Below, piece after piece: positions 19,483-29,599 of a stretch of DNA of 50,364 nucleotides; positions within the stretch are counted from its first letter, which is position 1, and every line of letters starts with the position of its first letter. A program made the position numbers and the translations under genes. The notes beneath the pieces are model-generated. The model saw only the letters and a list, made by a program, of their open reading frames with translations, had not been told where the DNA came from and did not search any database. The stretch comes from Obelidium mucronatum (Eukaryota; Chytridiomycota; Chytridiomycetes; Chytridiales; Chytriomycetaceae): positions 1 to 50,364 of the forward strand of contig JAIVFH010000208.1 in NCBI GenBank assembly GCA_025765595.1, read 5' to 3'.

Positions 19483-20187
19483 ATTGCAGGTTGCTTGTCA
19501 ACCTGTCATGTTAAGGGGGAGTTTGAGGGGGTTGAAGGCCAATTCCTTGTAGTTCTATTTATAGAAAAGATGTTCCTACTTTGTTTAAATGGTTTGAGGG
19601 TTAAGAAGGGGGTTTTTAATAGTTCTATTTTTAGAAAATGGACACGTTCAAGCTGTTGCTTCCCTGGCAATTAAAGGAAAATTGACTTGGAAACAAAGTA
19701 ACTCCAGACAACACAACTGTCTCAAGAAGAGTTTTTTGACCTGAGTAATCATGTTTTACTCATTTAATATTACTGGCTGCTGTCATGTCATGCTTGTCCA
19801 CCTGAAAACCAGAATAAGCTTCTATTGATTTCAACAACTAACACAAATCATGGAAGCTGTAAAAGAAGGCAAAATAGGAAGTGACTCAAGGCAAGATTAA
19901 TGCCTAGTAAGCAGTACGGATTGCAGGCAGACTCATGATGAGCATCTTTCTGCTTTTGGCTTGTTTGACATCTTCTGGTCATCCCCCAAGATTTTAAATT
20001 TGGAAGTAAGAAGACAGCCTCTTTAAATGTTCTAGCAATTAAAATAGAAATTCTGACTTATTGCAAACACCCCTAAAAAGAAATTTTCTGCTTACAAGTG
20101 TTGCAATCCTCCCATTAAGTCCTAATTTCTCTGGAGTTGCAACCTGCACTGCAAAGAAGCAAAGTGACTTGAGCGTATGTCTCTAGT
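19483..20187 (-). mobile_element. M-family repeat, copy M3 (complete, inverted)
   Basis: Near-identical inverted copy of M1. It starts with ATTGCAGGTTGCTTGTCAAC and ends at CTCTAGT, the inverse of the M left end. It includes the characteristic GATTTTAAATTTGGAAG and CTATTTATAGAAAAGATG stretches. Confidence 0.8.
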
Positions 20188-20635
20188 TTTTTCAGTCTCA
20201 AAATTGCCTCACTGCACTTTGACAAACAAAACATGCCACACAAAACATTGCACAGCTCCAGTACCAAGAGTCGGGATTGTTGTCAAACTTTGTCCAGGGT
20301 TAGTAAACCAATGACCTAAAATGAGAGTATTGTGGGTTTTATACTTAAATTGGCTTGTTTTCTGTCTCAGGTCCTCACCGAACGTTGAAGCAAGGCAGTC
20401 CCCCAAGCAGATTCCAATGAAACTTTCAGAGCTTCATCGTCTTTGGTATTTAAGTTGCTTTACCAAATCTCGTGATGCTAGCCCATTCTATCGGCAACCA
20501 CTAGAAGTGGTGAGAAAATGCACACACTATTGAAACACAACCATTGGCAATTCATTGATGCTCTTTACTTTGTTTCAACCTTTGTAATGACTCCTGCTCC
20601 AAACTACGCTTGGCCAAAGTTGTTGTACTTTTGCA
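20188..20635. other. Unassigned stretch between M3 and P2
   Basis: About 450 bp with short frames only. No gene or shared repeat was recognised. Confidence 0.4.
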
Positions 20636-20998
20636 AGTGGCACTCCTAATTTGGATCCAATTCAGACTCCTATTCAGAAAACGATTCAGAGCCCAAATAG
20701 GGCCCAATTCGGGTCCGAATTGGAGTCCAAATCAGACTAGGCTATCCGTTAGGCCTAACGGCACTCCAAACGGACTGCAATTGAGCTCTGAATGCGCTTC
20801 CAATCGGATTTACAGCCCCTAACAGCTATTTGAGCCCATCGCTTTGAAACTATATTGGGAGTGGTCAGAGCAGCGCCGATTCGGGCCCGATTAGGATTTT
20901 GTCCGACTCAGAGGCTAATTAGGGTCGATTAGGGCTCCTAGTAGCGCTCCTAATTGCCAATGAGCCAATAGGACCGCTCCTAGTAGTATTTGTCTGCT
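20636..20998. repeat. P-family degenerate palindromic repeat, copy P2
   Basis: Dense in words such as GGGCCCAATTCGGGTCC, TCCGAATTGGAGTCC, CCGTTAGGCCTAACGG and GGCTCCTAGTAGCGCTCC. The composition and palindromic words match P1 and P3. The segment TAGTAGCGCTCCTAATTGCC followed by AATGAGCC parallels GTGGCGCTCCTAATCGCAAA followed by TGAGCC in P3, which supports common origin. Confidence 0.6.
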
Positions 20999-21282
20999 CC
21001 TTGTAGTATTGGGGGGGAGCTCTCGGGCGCTTAGCCTTGTGTGGTGGCGGCAGGAACCAGAGGCGGTGCACGGAGTGAGAGTTTTTAGGGAGATAAAATT
21101 TTATTTCATTGCACAGATTCTCATCACCACTATCTGTGGTTGCTCTTCACTCGTTGTATCCGTTGCCTGGAGACTGACTTCCAACATGTAGGACTCCTAA
21201 TAGCATTTTTTTGCTCTGCTGATTGGAAACTAAATTGTTTTAATACAACTCCTAGTAGGACTTTTTATTCAACTATCCAAAA

Positions 21283-21412
21283 TCAAAGAGAAATCTACAT
21301 ATCAAAGAAAAATCAAAAGAAAAATCAAAGAAAATCAAAGAAGTATCAAAGAAAATCAAAGAAGTATCAAAGAAAAATCGAAGAAGTATCAAAGAGAAAT
21401 TGAAGAAAAACA
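21283..21412. repeat. Purine-rich short tandem repeat (AAATCAAAG/AAGTATCAAAG)
   Basis: Imperfect tandem reiteration of ATCAAAGAAA and AAGTATCAAAG words over about 130 bp, abutting the 3' side of the unrecognised minus-strand gene. The bases between 20999 and 21282 hold nothing recognised. Confidence 0.8.
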
Positions 21413-21419
21413 ACACTCA

Positions 21420-22638
21420 AATAAATACCACATGGATTTCTTCTGAACAGGTTGCCTCTTCCAAGAATTTCCCAACACTCCCTCCTGGCACCCTTGAAAG
21501 TACTTTTCAACATCTTGAAAACCTGTAGTACTCCAACTATATATTTGATGCCTAGGGACCAATCTTGCATTGAACTTTGACATGTGCTTCCCAACATCGC
21601 TGTAAGAGAAGATTCAATCTTTGTCAAAGTAGCTCGTGTACGTTTTTGGAAAGAGCTAGTATAATAAATAAAGGATTATTAAAAGAAATTGCTTGAACTG
21701 ATACTAAAATAAAAACTTACTCTTTGGAATTCCAAATCAGCAAAGAAGACTCCAACATAAGCCCGAAAAAATTTCCACAGTATTTCCAAAGTTGGGGAAT
21801 TCCTGTGACAGGGTTGAAGCAGCAAGAGTTTTGGTCATTGGTGGCTCTCGATCCTGCGTCAGGTAAGAAAAGCGGATACCAACTTTTTTCACTTGACTAA
21901 TGAACTTGTCTTGGGTGCCGGTGCGTCCTTTGGCTTTGGCAACAACTTCAGCAACAGACATGGGGACTTGGCAGCGTTGCTTGGAAGAGATAGAACCTGG
22001 CTTTTCATACATTGATGTCACTGGAGAGTTAACCAACTGAGAAGATGCAAATGGATCAAAGATGGTTCCTAAATGAATACCAAAAATACTTAGAGAGCTG
22101 TTTAACCAAAATGGTAACCTACCAGAATCAGTATAGGCAACATCAAGTACTCTGGGCTATGTGGATTAAAAACAATGTCCACCAAAACAGAGTCATCAAA
22201 GATGTACTCGTTCTTGGTGAACCAACTAACACTGTTCACCAACCTGCGAAAGTGGGTTGTGGCTGGATGGACTTTGGCAGCTGCCAAAACATCAGCAAGC
22301 AAAACTAATAGTGTATTGATTGTTAAAAATACACAATAAAAACAACAATTTGGTCTCACCTTTTGCCTTGTTTCCCTCAGCAACAGTCCCTTCCACATTA
22401 CAACGAAACACTGCTCCATGATTCTGAAACATGCATTTAACAGACACCATCTTTTTCACCTCTGGTTCTTCTTCTTCATCTCTTCTCAAAAGGTTGATGG
22501 CACGTCGCTTCTTTTTGGGATGAGCGTGCACTTCTTCTTCTTCATCCACCACATTCCTCATCATCCTCAACTTCATCTTCCTCCGCATCTATGTTCTCCA
22601 CACGATGCTTCTTTCTGTGTACAACTGGCTCCATCAGC

Positions 22639-22711
<73 letters not shown>

Positions 22712-23110
22712 TATGAACACAGGTTGATGCTCTTATTTTGATGCCACTTCCTCTTCCTCCTCCTCTCATTCTCAGCATCAGGCTCATTTTCTCCACCATC
22801 TTCATCTCCAATCTCCTCCTCTTCATCACCTTCACACCCTTTTAGGTGCATTGTAAAGTGGTGTTAACTCACTTTCTGAATTGTCAGCATCTGTAGACTT
22901 TCTGTGAGCTTCTCCCAAAGCCTTTAGGGTAGCCTTGAGTTTAGCAATTCTATCGAAAACCGAGGGAAATGACACTGTAGAACCAGTTGTTGTCTTGTTA
23001 GCAACAGCCTAAGCAACAGCCTGAGACATGGGAAACATTAACTTGGATCCAGCAGTCTTTGAGGAACCAGCAGATGTTGGCTTGAGGACAGCTGTTTTTG
23101 GCACAAAGAT
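21420..23110 (-). CDS. Unrecognised multi-exon acidic protein (frames partly broken)
   Basis: Not recognised. Minus-strand coding is supported by linked segments with good splice sites: a region from about 23090 (VSFPSVFDRIAKLKATLKAL), an acidic tract (GDEEEEIGDEDGGENEPDAE), a basic patch (HPKKKRRAINLLRRDEEEE) leading to KCMFQNHGAVFRCNVEGT, a GTGAGA donor near 22360 and a TATTAG acceptor. Then come VHPATTHFRRLVNSVSWF...YIFDDSVLVDIVFNP, a GTAGGT donor, a TTCTCAG acceptor and an exon with CQVPMSVAEVVAKAKGRTG, followed by a GTAAGT donor at about 21718. An in-frame TAG upstream (MSQAVA*), one slip in a T run near 21770 and frame changes around the Asp tract mean it may be a pseudogene or contain base errors. 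The acidic and basic runs suggest a nuclear protein (inference). The true start is unknown. Confidence 0.4.
22638..22711. repeat. (TCA)n microsatellite, about 24 units
   Basis: Perfect trinucleotide run. On minus it reads GAT and would encode about 24 Asp in one frame of the unrecognised acidic gene. It may be coding or lie in a short intron. Confidence 0.95.
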
Positions 23111-23151
23111 GGGGTAAAATGAGACATACTACACTTTTATTGGAACGTTCC

Positions 23152-23253
23152 ATAATCCACCAGAAAACCATAATAACTCTAATTGATTTCATCAACTAAC
23201 ACAAATAATGGAAACTCTAAAAGAAGGCAAAATAAGAAGTGACTCAAGGCCAG
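23152..23253 (-). mobile_element. M-family fragment M5 (other half of M4)
   Basis: Matches M3 around GATTTCAACAACTAACACAA and GAAGTGACTCAAGG. It ends ...AAGGCCAG exactly where the Gypsy LTR begins (23254). M4 resumes with CCAG at the other LTR, so M4 and M5 are one M element split by the Gypsy insertion. Confidence 0.7.
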
Positions 23254-23398
23254 TGTGGAGAGTCATTGAGAAAGTGGTCAGAAATGGAGTTTATTACGCG
23301 TATTCTTTAGTCATTATTTAAGCATTTATTAGTTGTGCACCTCAAGAGCAATGCGCTTACAGCCAGACTTACTTACCAGCACATCGAAAACCGTACAG
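23254..23398 (+). repeat. Gypsy LTR, left copy (shortened)
   Basis: Begins TGTGGAGAGTCATTGAG and matches 25068 downward on minus. It lacks about 28 bp (the ATTGAAAAGTTAAATAA region) present in the right copy, and similarity stops near 23395. The limit is approximate. Confidence 0.65.
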
Positions 23399-23471
23399 GG
23401 CACCCAATAATCGGAGATCGTTATTGGTGTGATCAATTTCGCTTTAATTCCATCCATCTTCTATTTGGAGG

Positions 23472-24412
23472 GTGGTGAAATTGTCAGTCAAAATCTACAA
23501 CAAAAACAACAAAAACAACTACAACATGCAACAACAACTTCAGGCATTCACCCAGCAGCTCAACGGCAAGCACCTCAACTCCTTCTTGGAGGCCTGTCGC
23601 CTTTACTTTGGCAACAATGGATTTGCTGAAGATTCAAAGAAAATTGAAGTTATTACATCAAAATTCACCCACGGCGTTCGACAGCAATATGACCTTTGGA
23701 TCAGCGAGAGAGTTGCTCGTCAGCGGCAGGAACATTCAAAGAAGACCGCTACACCCACTGGCTCATCTGTTGGTGGGAAGGCTGCAACAACTCAAACTTC
23801 AACTGTAGACGAGTTTCTTGAAGACTTTTTGGATGACAGTTTTGTTTATGTTCAACATAGTTACGACTTGCTTGTTCGCTGGCTTCTTCACCGCTTCGAC
23901 GACCTGAACATTATTATTACAACTCAACATTTGAAGACTCTGGCGGAAAACACAAAGCGGACCGGCTACACCCAAATCTCGGAATATGCAGCAGCATATG
24001 AAGCTCTGGTCAGTCGAATGGCCGCTGCTAATAAGCCGGATCCGCAAAACATGATTTCTATCTTTTGTCCGGTTGCAACGCAGTTCACGCTCGCGAACTA
24101 GTCAGAAACTCCACGGTCGGCGGAAAGCGAAACACAGACTGGGCGAACTTTCGAACATTTATCCATCAGGAAAATGAAGTGGATCGTGAACTTATTCATA
24201 TTGACGCTGGAAAGGAGGGCCGCGAATATACCAACCCATTCTTGAATTCGAATCAACCACTGCCGCAACCAAAGTTGCCAACTTCGACGCCATCACCAAC
24301 ATCAGCAGTTGATGAAATGTTATTGGCTATGCAGGCGGCGGCTGCCCTGCTGGAAAATACAACAATATTACCATTGCCAATCCTGCCTACTTCCTCTTCT
24401 ACAAGATAATGA
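23472..24412 (+). pseudogene. Gypsy Gag (one frameshift)
   Basis: Retrotransposon capsid-like protein. The first frame runs from 23472 to 24101 and contains FTQQLNGKHLNSFLEACRLY, a DEFLEDFLDDSFVYVQHSYD segment and YTQISEYAAAYEALVSRMA, all helical Gag-like. After a slip in the TTTT of 24062-24067 the frame continues SGCNAVHARELVRNSTVGGK...DWANFRTFIHQENEVDREL to a stop near 24409. The slip looks like loss of one T. No zinc knuckle was found. Gag is assigned from position behind the LTR and from sequence style. Confidence 0.6.
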
Positions 24413-24509
24413 GCAAATGGCTGCAGATAAAGGCTACTGTGATGCAGCAAATAGCTTTATGAGTCCCATCAAGAATAATCAAGCTGATCCAGCAGCAGTC
24501 CACAACAGA

Positions 24510-24802
24510 ACTAGAGACATACGCTCAGTCACTTTGCTTCTTTGCAGTGCAGGTTGCAACTCCAGAGAAATAAGGACTTAATGAGATTGCAACACTTGTG
24601 ACCGGAAAATTTCTTATTAGGGGTGTTTGCGATAAATCAGAATTTCTATTTTGATTGCAAGAAAATTAAAAGAGGCTGTCTTCTTTGTTTCCAAATTTAA
24701 AATCTTGGGGGATGGCCAGAAGATGTCAAACAAGCCAAAAGCAGACAGATTCCCATGATGAGTCTGCCTGCAATCCGTACTCCTTACTAGGCATTAACCT
24801 GG
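24510..24802 (+). mobile_element. M-family repeat, copy M4 (left half)
   Basis: Starts at the family left end ACTAGAGACATACGCTC and runs through TAAAATCTTGGGGGATGGCC to GCATTAACCTGG, where the Gypsy LTR terminus begins. The right half is M5 at 23152-23253. Confidence 0.75.
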
Positions 24803-25068
24803 TGTGGAATGTAGGTTTGAAATCCACCTAAAAACCACGAGATTTATAGAGGGTTCGATCGGTTAAACTAATGTGAGTATGAGGACAACACAAAAGTTAC
24901 AGTTTTTGATGTGCTGGTAAGTAAGTCTGGCTGTAAGCGCGTTGCTCTTGAGGTGCACAACTGACAATTTATTTAACTTTTCAATAATGATAATAAATGC
25001 TTAAATAACGACTAAAGAATACGCGTAATAAACTCCATTTCCGACCACTTTCTCAATGACTCTCCACA
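24803..25068 (-). repeat. Gypsy LTR, right copy (about 266 bp, minus orientation)
   Basis: On minus it begins TGTGGAGAGTCATTGAG at 25068 and ends CTACATTCCACA at 24803, giving TG...CA ends. It is inverted relative to the left LTR. The CCAG target duplication abuts its 3' end. Confidence 0.7.
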
Positions 25069-25321
25069 GTTTTCAATCGCTCAGCGCAGCGTAGAACGTC
25101 GTCCCTTGACGTTCCCACATTTGTAGCATTCCGACTTCATAGATTTCTGAAGGAATATCAGCAGAATTCTTGAAAGGCAAGTAATCTGACAGTTCAACAG
25201 TTGGAGAAGAGAGAATGAGTTCTAAGATGGGATCGGGTGACTTTGAAGAACTGGACACTTCGTCAACAAATTCAGAGCGCAACGGTGCAGGAAAGAGAAC
25301 TAAGCAATCTCCACTAAATGG

Positions 25322-27079
25322 TCATTTGAACGTAGTTCCGTCAAGCTCCCGCAGCAAGTAGCTTCCATCCAGAACATCATAAATGACGAAAGGTCCCATG
25401 AACGTTTTCTCAAGCTTCCGTCCCCACTGGCGATCAAGATTCGAATTGTAGACTAGCACCCAGTCATTTACCTTCAACGGTTCCAGACGTAGGGACCCTT
25501 TGTGTCGAAGGTTATATTCCAAACTGGACTTGTACCTGGAAATATCCACTCTTTCGCGTGACGTGGCTACTATGTATTCCTTATTTTCGAGCTGTAGCAT
25601 GCGAGTCAGCAGCAACTCCTCCGTCGACATGCCGTCTTTCCATAACTGCGAGAAATAAGACTCTGCGGCAAAGTCAATGGAGAACATGGGCTCTTGCCCG
25701 AACATGATGTTGTATGGAGAATATCCTCGATTTGTACAGCTGATACATTTAGCAAACAGACTCGATGTGACGTGTTCAGGCCATTCCTTCAGCCCGGGGT
25801 CCGAGCGGCACGCGCGATTCGGGGTCCGATTAGGGCCCGACTAGGAGTCCGACTAGGAGTCCGAATCGGACCCTATTAGGAGCTGGACCGATTAGGAGCC
25901 TAATAAGGCGCTATTAGGGGTCCTAGTGGCGCTCCTAATCGCAAATGAGCCAATTGGACCTGTCCTTATAGCATTTTTTAAGCTCTTAATAGGAGTTCTC
26001 ATAGCCATCTTTTAAAAGGTTTTCAGTAGTTAATGTGCATTTACTCATTAAATGCTATGTCCTATTCGGAAGTCCGATTAAGAGAAAGAAAACCCCTTCA
26101 AATAAAAGGAAAAAATAGAAATCTCCTACTGGAAACAGGTTAAGAGTACATTAAGGGGCGGCTAGGAGCGCCAATTGGCCTATTGGCCATTCCGATTCGG
26201 CCCCTATTCGGGACTGCTCCTAATAGGGCCCTATTAGGACCCTAGTCGGACTCCGAATCGTTTCCCGACTAGGAGGCCGAATCGGGGTCCAAATCGGGAG
26301 TGCCGCTCGCTATAGTACGTGCATTCCTTTGGGTCAGTGAGGCATAGTTTCGCAATAGATTTGACCAATGGTGCATGTCCACGTTCAACCGCCAGGGCCT
26401 TGTGATTATGAGGTGCGATAGCATGAATCTGGAACCCGAGCTTCTGACTAACATCCCTAGCCTCTTCAGACGTGAATTCAGCGTTATCTACTAGGACAAC
26501 CATTGGCATACCAAAGCGCATGAAGACGTCCTTTACCACCCACTCCATAATTGGCATTAATTTCTTGAATTTAAATGAGGTCGCCTCAGGCCACAAAGAC
26601 AGAGCTTCTTCTAAATGGAATAAGTACCGCTTCCCGTATTTTCCATAGGGCATCACAATGGCATCCCCAGACCAGACCATGCAGACGGAAAAAGGCAACT
26701 TTGAAGGTTTTGGTGGTTCATAAACGCGTTTCTGGGAATGATACAGACATTGAAGGCACTTCTCGCAGAATTCGCGCACATCCTTTTGCATTCCTTTCCA
26801 ATAATATTTAGCCCTCAACTTCAGATATGTTGGATTTGCAGAATAGTGGCCACCTCCAAGACCCTCGTGTGCCTCCTTCATCAATTGCTGTTGCTGCCCT
26901 GTTTTCCCAATCACTCGCCTTGGGTAGTGAAAAACCTGACTGCTGAAGCTCGGATACGTTCCTTCTGTTGCTGTTTCAAGCCCTCTCGAAAGGTCTGAAA
27001 TTCCAACCACTGACAAACATCTCGAAGCTCCTCGTTCTCGGAGAACTCCGCCGCATCTCCAAGAAACACGTTTGAACAA
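25322..27079 (-). pseudogene. Gypsy integrase, split by a P-family insertion
   Basis: N-terminal zinc domain: HEGLGGGHYSANPTYLKL followed by CEKCLQC. Core catalytic positions are visible as D in SGDAIVMP, D in VLVDNAEF and E in LAVERGHA. The frame is then interrupted at ECTYYS (about 26310). After the insertion it resumes at LKEWPEHVTSSLFAKC and NRGYSPYNIMFGQEPMF (about 25785 downward) and ends with a C-terminal SH3/GPY-F-like domain (VNDWVLVYNSNLDR, FMGPFVIYDVLDGSYLL), stop at 25322. The segment 25069-25321 holds a 69-aa tail frame and the LTR boundary. It is clearly an integrase, disabled by the insertion. Confidence 0.85.
25787..26310. mobile_element. P-family palindromic repeat inserted in integrase, copy P3
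   Basis: About 520 bp of GGAGTCCGATTAGG-style words interrupt the integrase frame. The ends carry inverted CGAGCGGCAC (left) and GTGCCGCTCG (right). The left end shares AGCCCGG, GTCCGAGCGGCACGCGC with the inverted terminus of P1. Because it breaks an otherwise alignable gene it behaves as an insertion. No ORF. A target duplication is not obvious. Confidence 0.7.
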
Positions 27080-29442
27080 GAAGGTTCCACTTCCTGAAAA
27101 AGATCTAGCATGGACTCAATTGCATTCTCAACGTCTTCAGAATCATTTGAGGTATCTGCTTCTGGAGGAGGTGAACTGTACATGCGAGAAGTTCCATCAG
27201 GAACTACGTTGCGTTTCCCAGGAACAATAACAAACTCAATTGGAAACGTTCCAGCGTAGATAATCCATCAAAGCATAGTTCTGTCCGCGACTGACGGATT
27301 GTTCATCATTCCCTTCAGACCGCTAGCGTCAACCTCAACGATGAGTCTTGGGACGCCGTCTACCATGTAATAGATTCTTCGGAGACATCGCACCAGACCG
27401 CACAGCTCCATTTTGATTTGTGAGCACAGTCTCTCTGCCGCGTTAAACAGACCCGACTTTTGACACAGAGAACCACCCTCGCAAATCGGAAACATCTAAG
27501 TTCCGACGAATGGGGTGCGACTTCAGAGCCTGTTTCAAATCCAGAAAGGCTGTTTGTTGCGGCTCCTTCCACTCCCACGGCTGTCCCTTTCGATACAAGT
27601 AGAACAACAGAAATGCACGAACAGAAAACGCCTCAATCCAAGATCGCCAGGTTGCAACAGTTTGGACAAATGAACGAAGTTCCTTCAAGTTCCTCGGCGC
27701 GTGCCATTTGTCGATTGCGTCAATTTTCTTTGGATTCGGCTCGCGACCAGCTTCTGACAGAATAACTTCGAGCGAGAGAATTTTTGGAACAAAGAATTGA
27801 TTCTTCGTCCCGTGGACAGTCAGCCCAGTTGTTATCAATTCCGAAGAATAGTCTCGACAACATCCATGTGTTCAATTATGAATTTCCGAACAAGCGGATG
27901 TGTATCGGAAAGTGAGGTATCAGCCGGCTTCCCAGAAAATGCCAAGAGATCATTGACAAATACCTCTGCCTCCCCTTCCTTTTGGAATATCATTCCAGAC
28001 ACACGTTGCGCGTTTGCAGGTGAATTGCACCAGCCCTGCGGTAATCCTGTAATTCGCATCAGTCCCAGTGGCATTTGAATGGCAGTTAAGTCGCGATCTC
28101 GCACGTCCAAAATAAATTGATCGAAGAAACTGATACAATCCATTCCAGTGTAGACCTTGTATCCAGCAGCTCGCGCCGTAGAAGCATCCATATTTGGTGG
28201 GCAATTGGAATCCCGAATGGTAACCTTATTCAGAAGCTGTAAGTCCTGAATAAATCTGATCCCTCCATCTTTCTTTGCAACCACAAACCACGGCGACGAG
28301 TAAGCTCCGATACTCGGCTCCATAATCCCTTTCTCTAACTTTTCGCGTAAGAATTCCAACAGTTTTCGATAGTGAGCCTGAAGGACCAGACGATCGCGTG
28401 TTTGCCAAGGCGTATGTGGGACAGTGTTTATACGAATGGGTTCGAAAAGTCCCTCCTTCAGCTTCCCACGTTCCTTAAGATCGAATGAAAAGGCTCGGTC
28501 GTATGGTCGGATCCGTTCTTTGCAGTACTCAATCTCAGGCTCACTAATGAATCCGGGGAAATTATCCCGTGTATATTTGAAAAGACCGTCAAGACGCTCT
28601 TCTGTCAACCGTCGTTGGTCCGGTGGGAAAAGAGGAAGCGGAGGAGACAGATTCTCCAACTCAGGTTTTACTGAATCTGGGAGTCTCGTACTAACTGGAC
28701 GGATCTTCTTGTCAACGGTTTTGGCCTTAGTGAAGCAATGAGCTGTGAACCCCGCATCAGCGTCAACACTGTTCATCAGTTCCGTATCTTCAGCTTCTGC
28801 TGAATAGTTCAAATACGCGCAGTCCAGCACGGCTGTTTCATAAGCGGAAATCTTTTCCCCTTTTATGTAGCGCTCCAAAACCTCGACAATCGTGTGAACT
28901 TCTGCCTTTGATGCGTCCAAATGAACCTGGTCAGTCTCAAGCTTTGCAATACCAATGACTTTTTCGCTAGAGTCCAAACCGAGTTTGGAATTGATGTTCA
29001 TGCGCTTTGACTGGGAGTTGTAGAACCGTTCTACTGGATAGACCTGTACATTGTGCGTGTATGTGGCATCAGTCTGAGACTGGAAGAACTCTGTGGAACC
29101 TTCAGAAGATTGGTGAGTATCTGCGGATTCAGGCGAAGTGAACGAAGCACTCGCCTGAGTTTTGTTGCCTGCGCAGAGAGATGTCTCTGGGACACAGAGG
29201 TCCGCTGGAGCCGAGGGTGATACTGGAACACAAGTGTCAAATTCCCCAACTCCAACTGCAGGACTTTCACAGCATTCCATTTCCTCTTCAATGGTGTATA
29301 GTTCCTGCTGGTTCAAAAACTCCAGCTTAGCAGAGAGGTCTGGGAGCGGTTCAAGGTGAGTGTCCTGACTATCACATAAATGACGAGGTACTCGCCTGAG
29401 GAGGGGTGCCTGCACAGAGAGAACCCGCTCTCTCTGGGACAC
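26911..29442 (-). pseudogene. Gypsy reverse transcriptase and RNase H (several frameshifts)
   Basis: The fungal-style pre-RT region has LPLFPPDQRRLTEERLDGLF, FPGFISEPEIEYCKERI and FSFDLKERGKLKEGLF. RT follows with GIMEPSIGAYSSPWFVVAKK, GGIRFIQDLQLLNKVT, GYKVYTGMDCISFFDQF and PLGLMRITGLPQGWCNSP. The expected YxDD box reads VFVNDLLAF, with Asn in place of the first Asp. The thumb continues in another frame (27838-27443: GREPNPKKIDAIDKWHAPRN). RNase H-like FNAAERLCSQIKMELCGLVR and IVEVDASGLKGMM follow at 27495-27268, then PGKRNVVPDGTSRMYSS. At least three frame changes occur, so the unit is probably inactive. Confidence 0.82.
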
Positions 29443-29515
29443 AAAGGTCCGCTGAAACCGAGGGTGTTGCTAGGGCGATGACACTAAATTCCCCAATCTC
29501 AGCTGCAGGACTTTC
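29142..29515 (-). repeat. Tandem duplication of a linker in the Gypsy polyprotein
   Basis: Two similar segments, about 29383-29515 (ESPAAEIGEF...ADLCVPER...SLCAG) and about 29142-29268 (ESPAVGVGEF...ADLCVPETSLCAG), lie about 245 bp apart. They are now in different frames. The first is in the same frame as the endonuclease C-terminus and the second in the frame of RT, which ties the two domains to one polyprotein. Confidence 0.7.
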
Positions 29516-29599
29516 AACAGCTTCAACATCGTCCTCCTCAGACAATGACTCAAGGTATTCCACAAAGACATTCGACGCGCTTTGCAATCTGGATCGCGT

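Noticed and set aside
22418..22835. Poly-His ORF on plus over the TCA repeat
   Set aside because: Microsatellite translation; the minus strand has better exon evidence.
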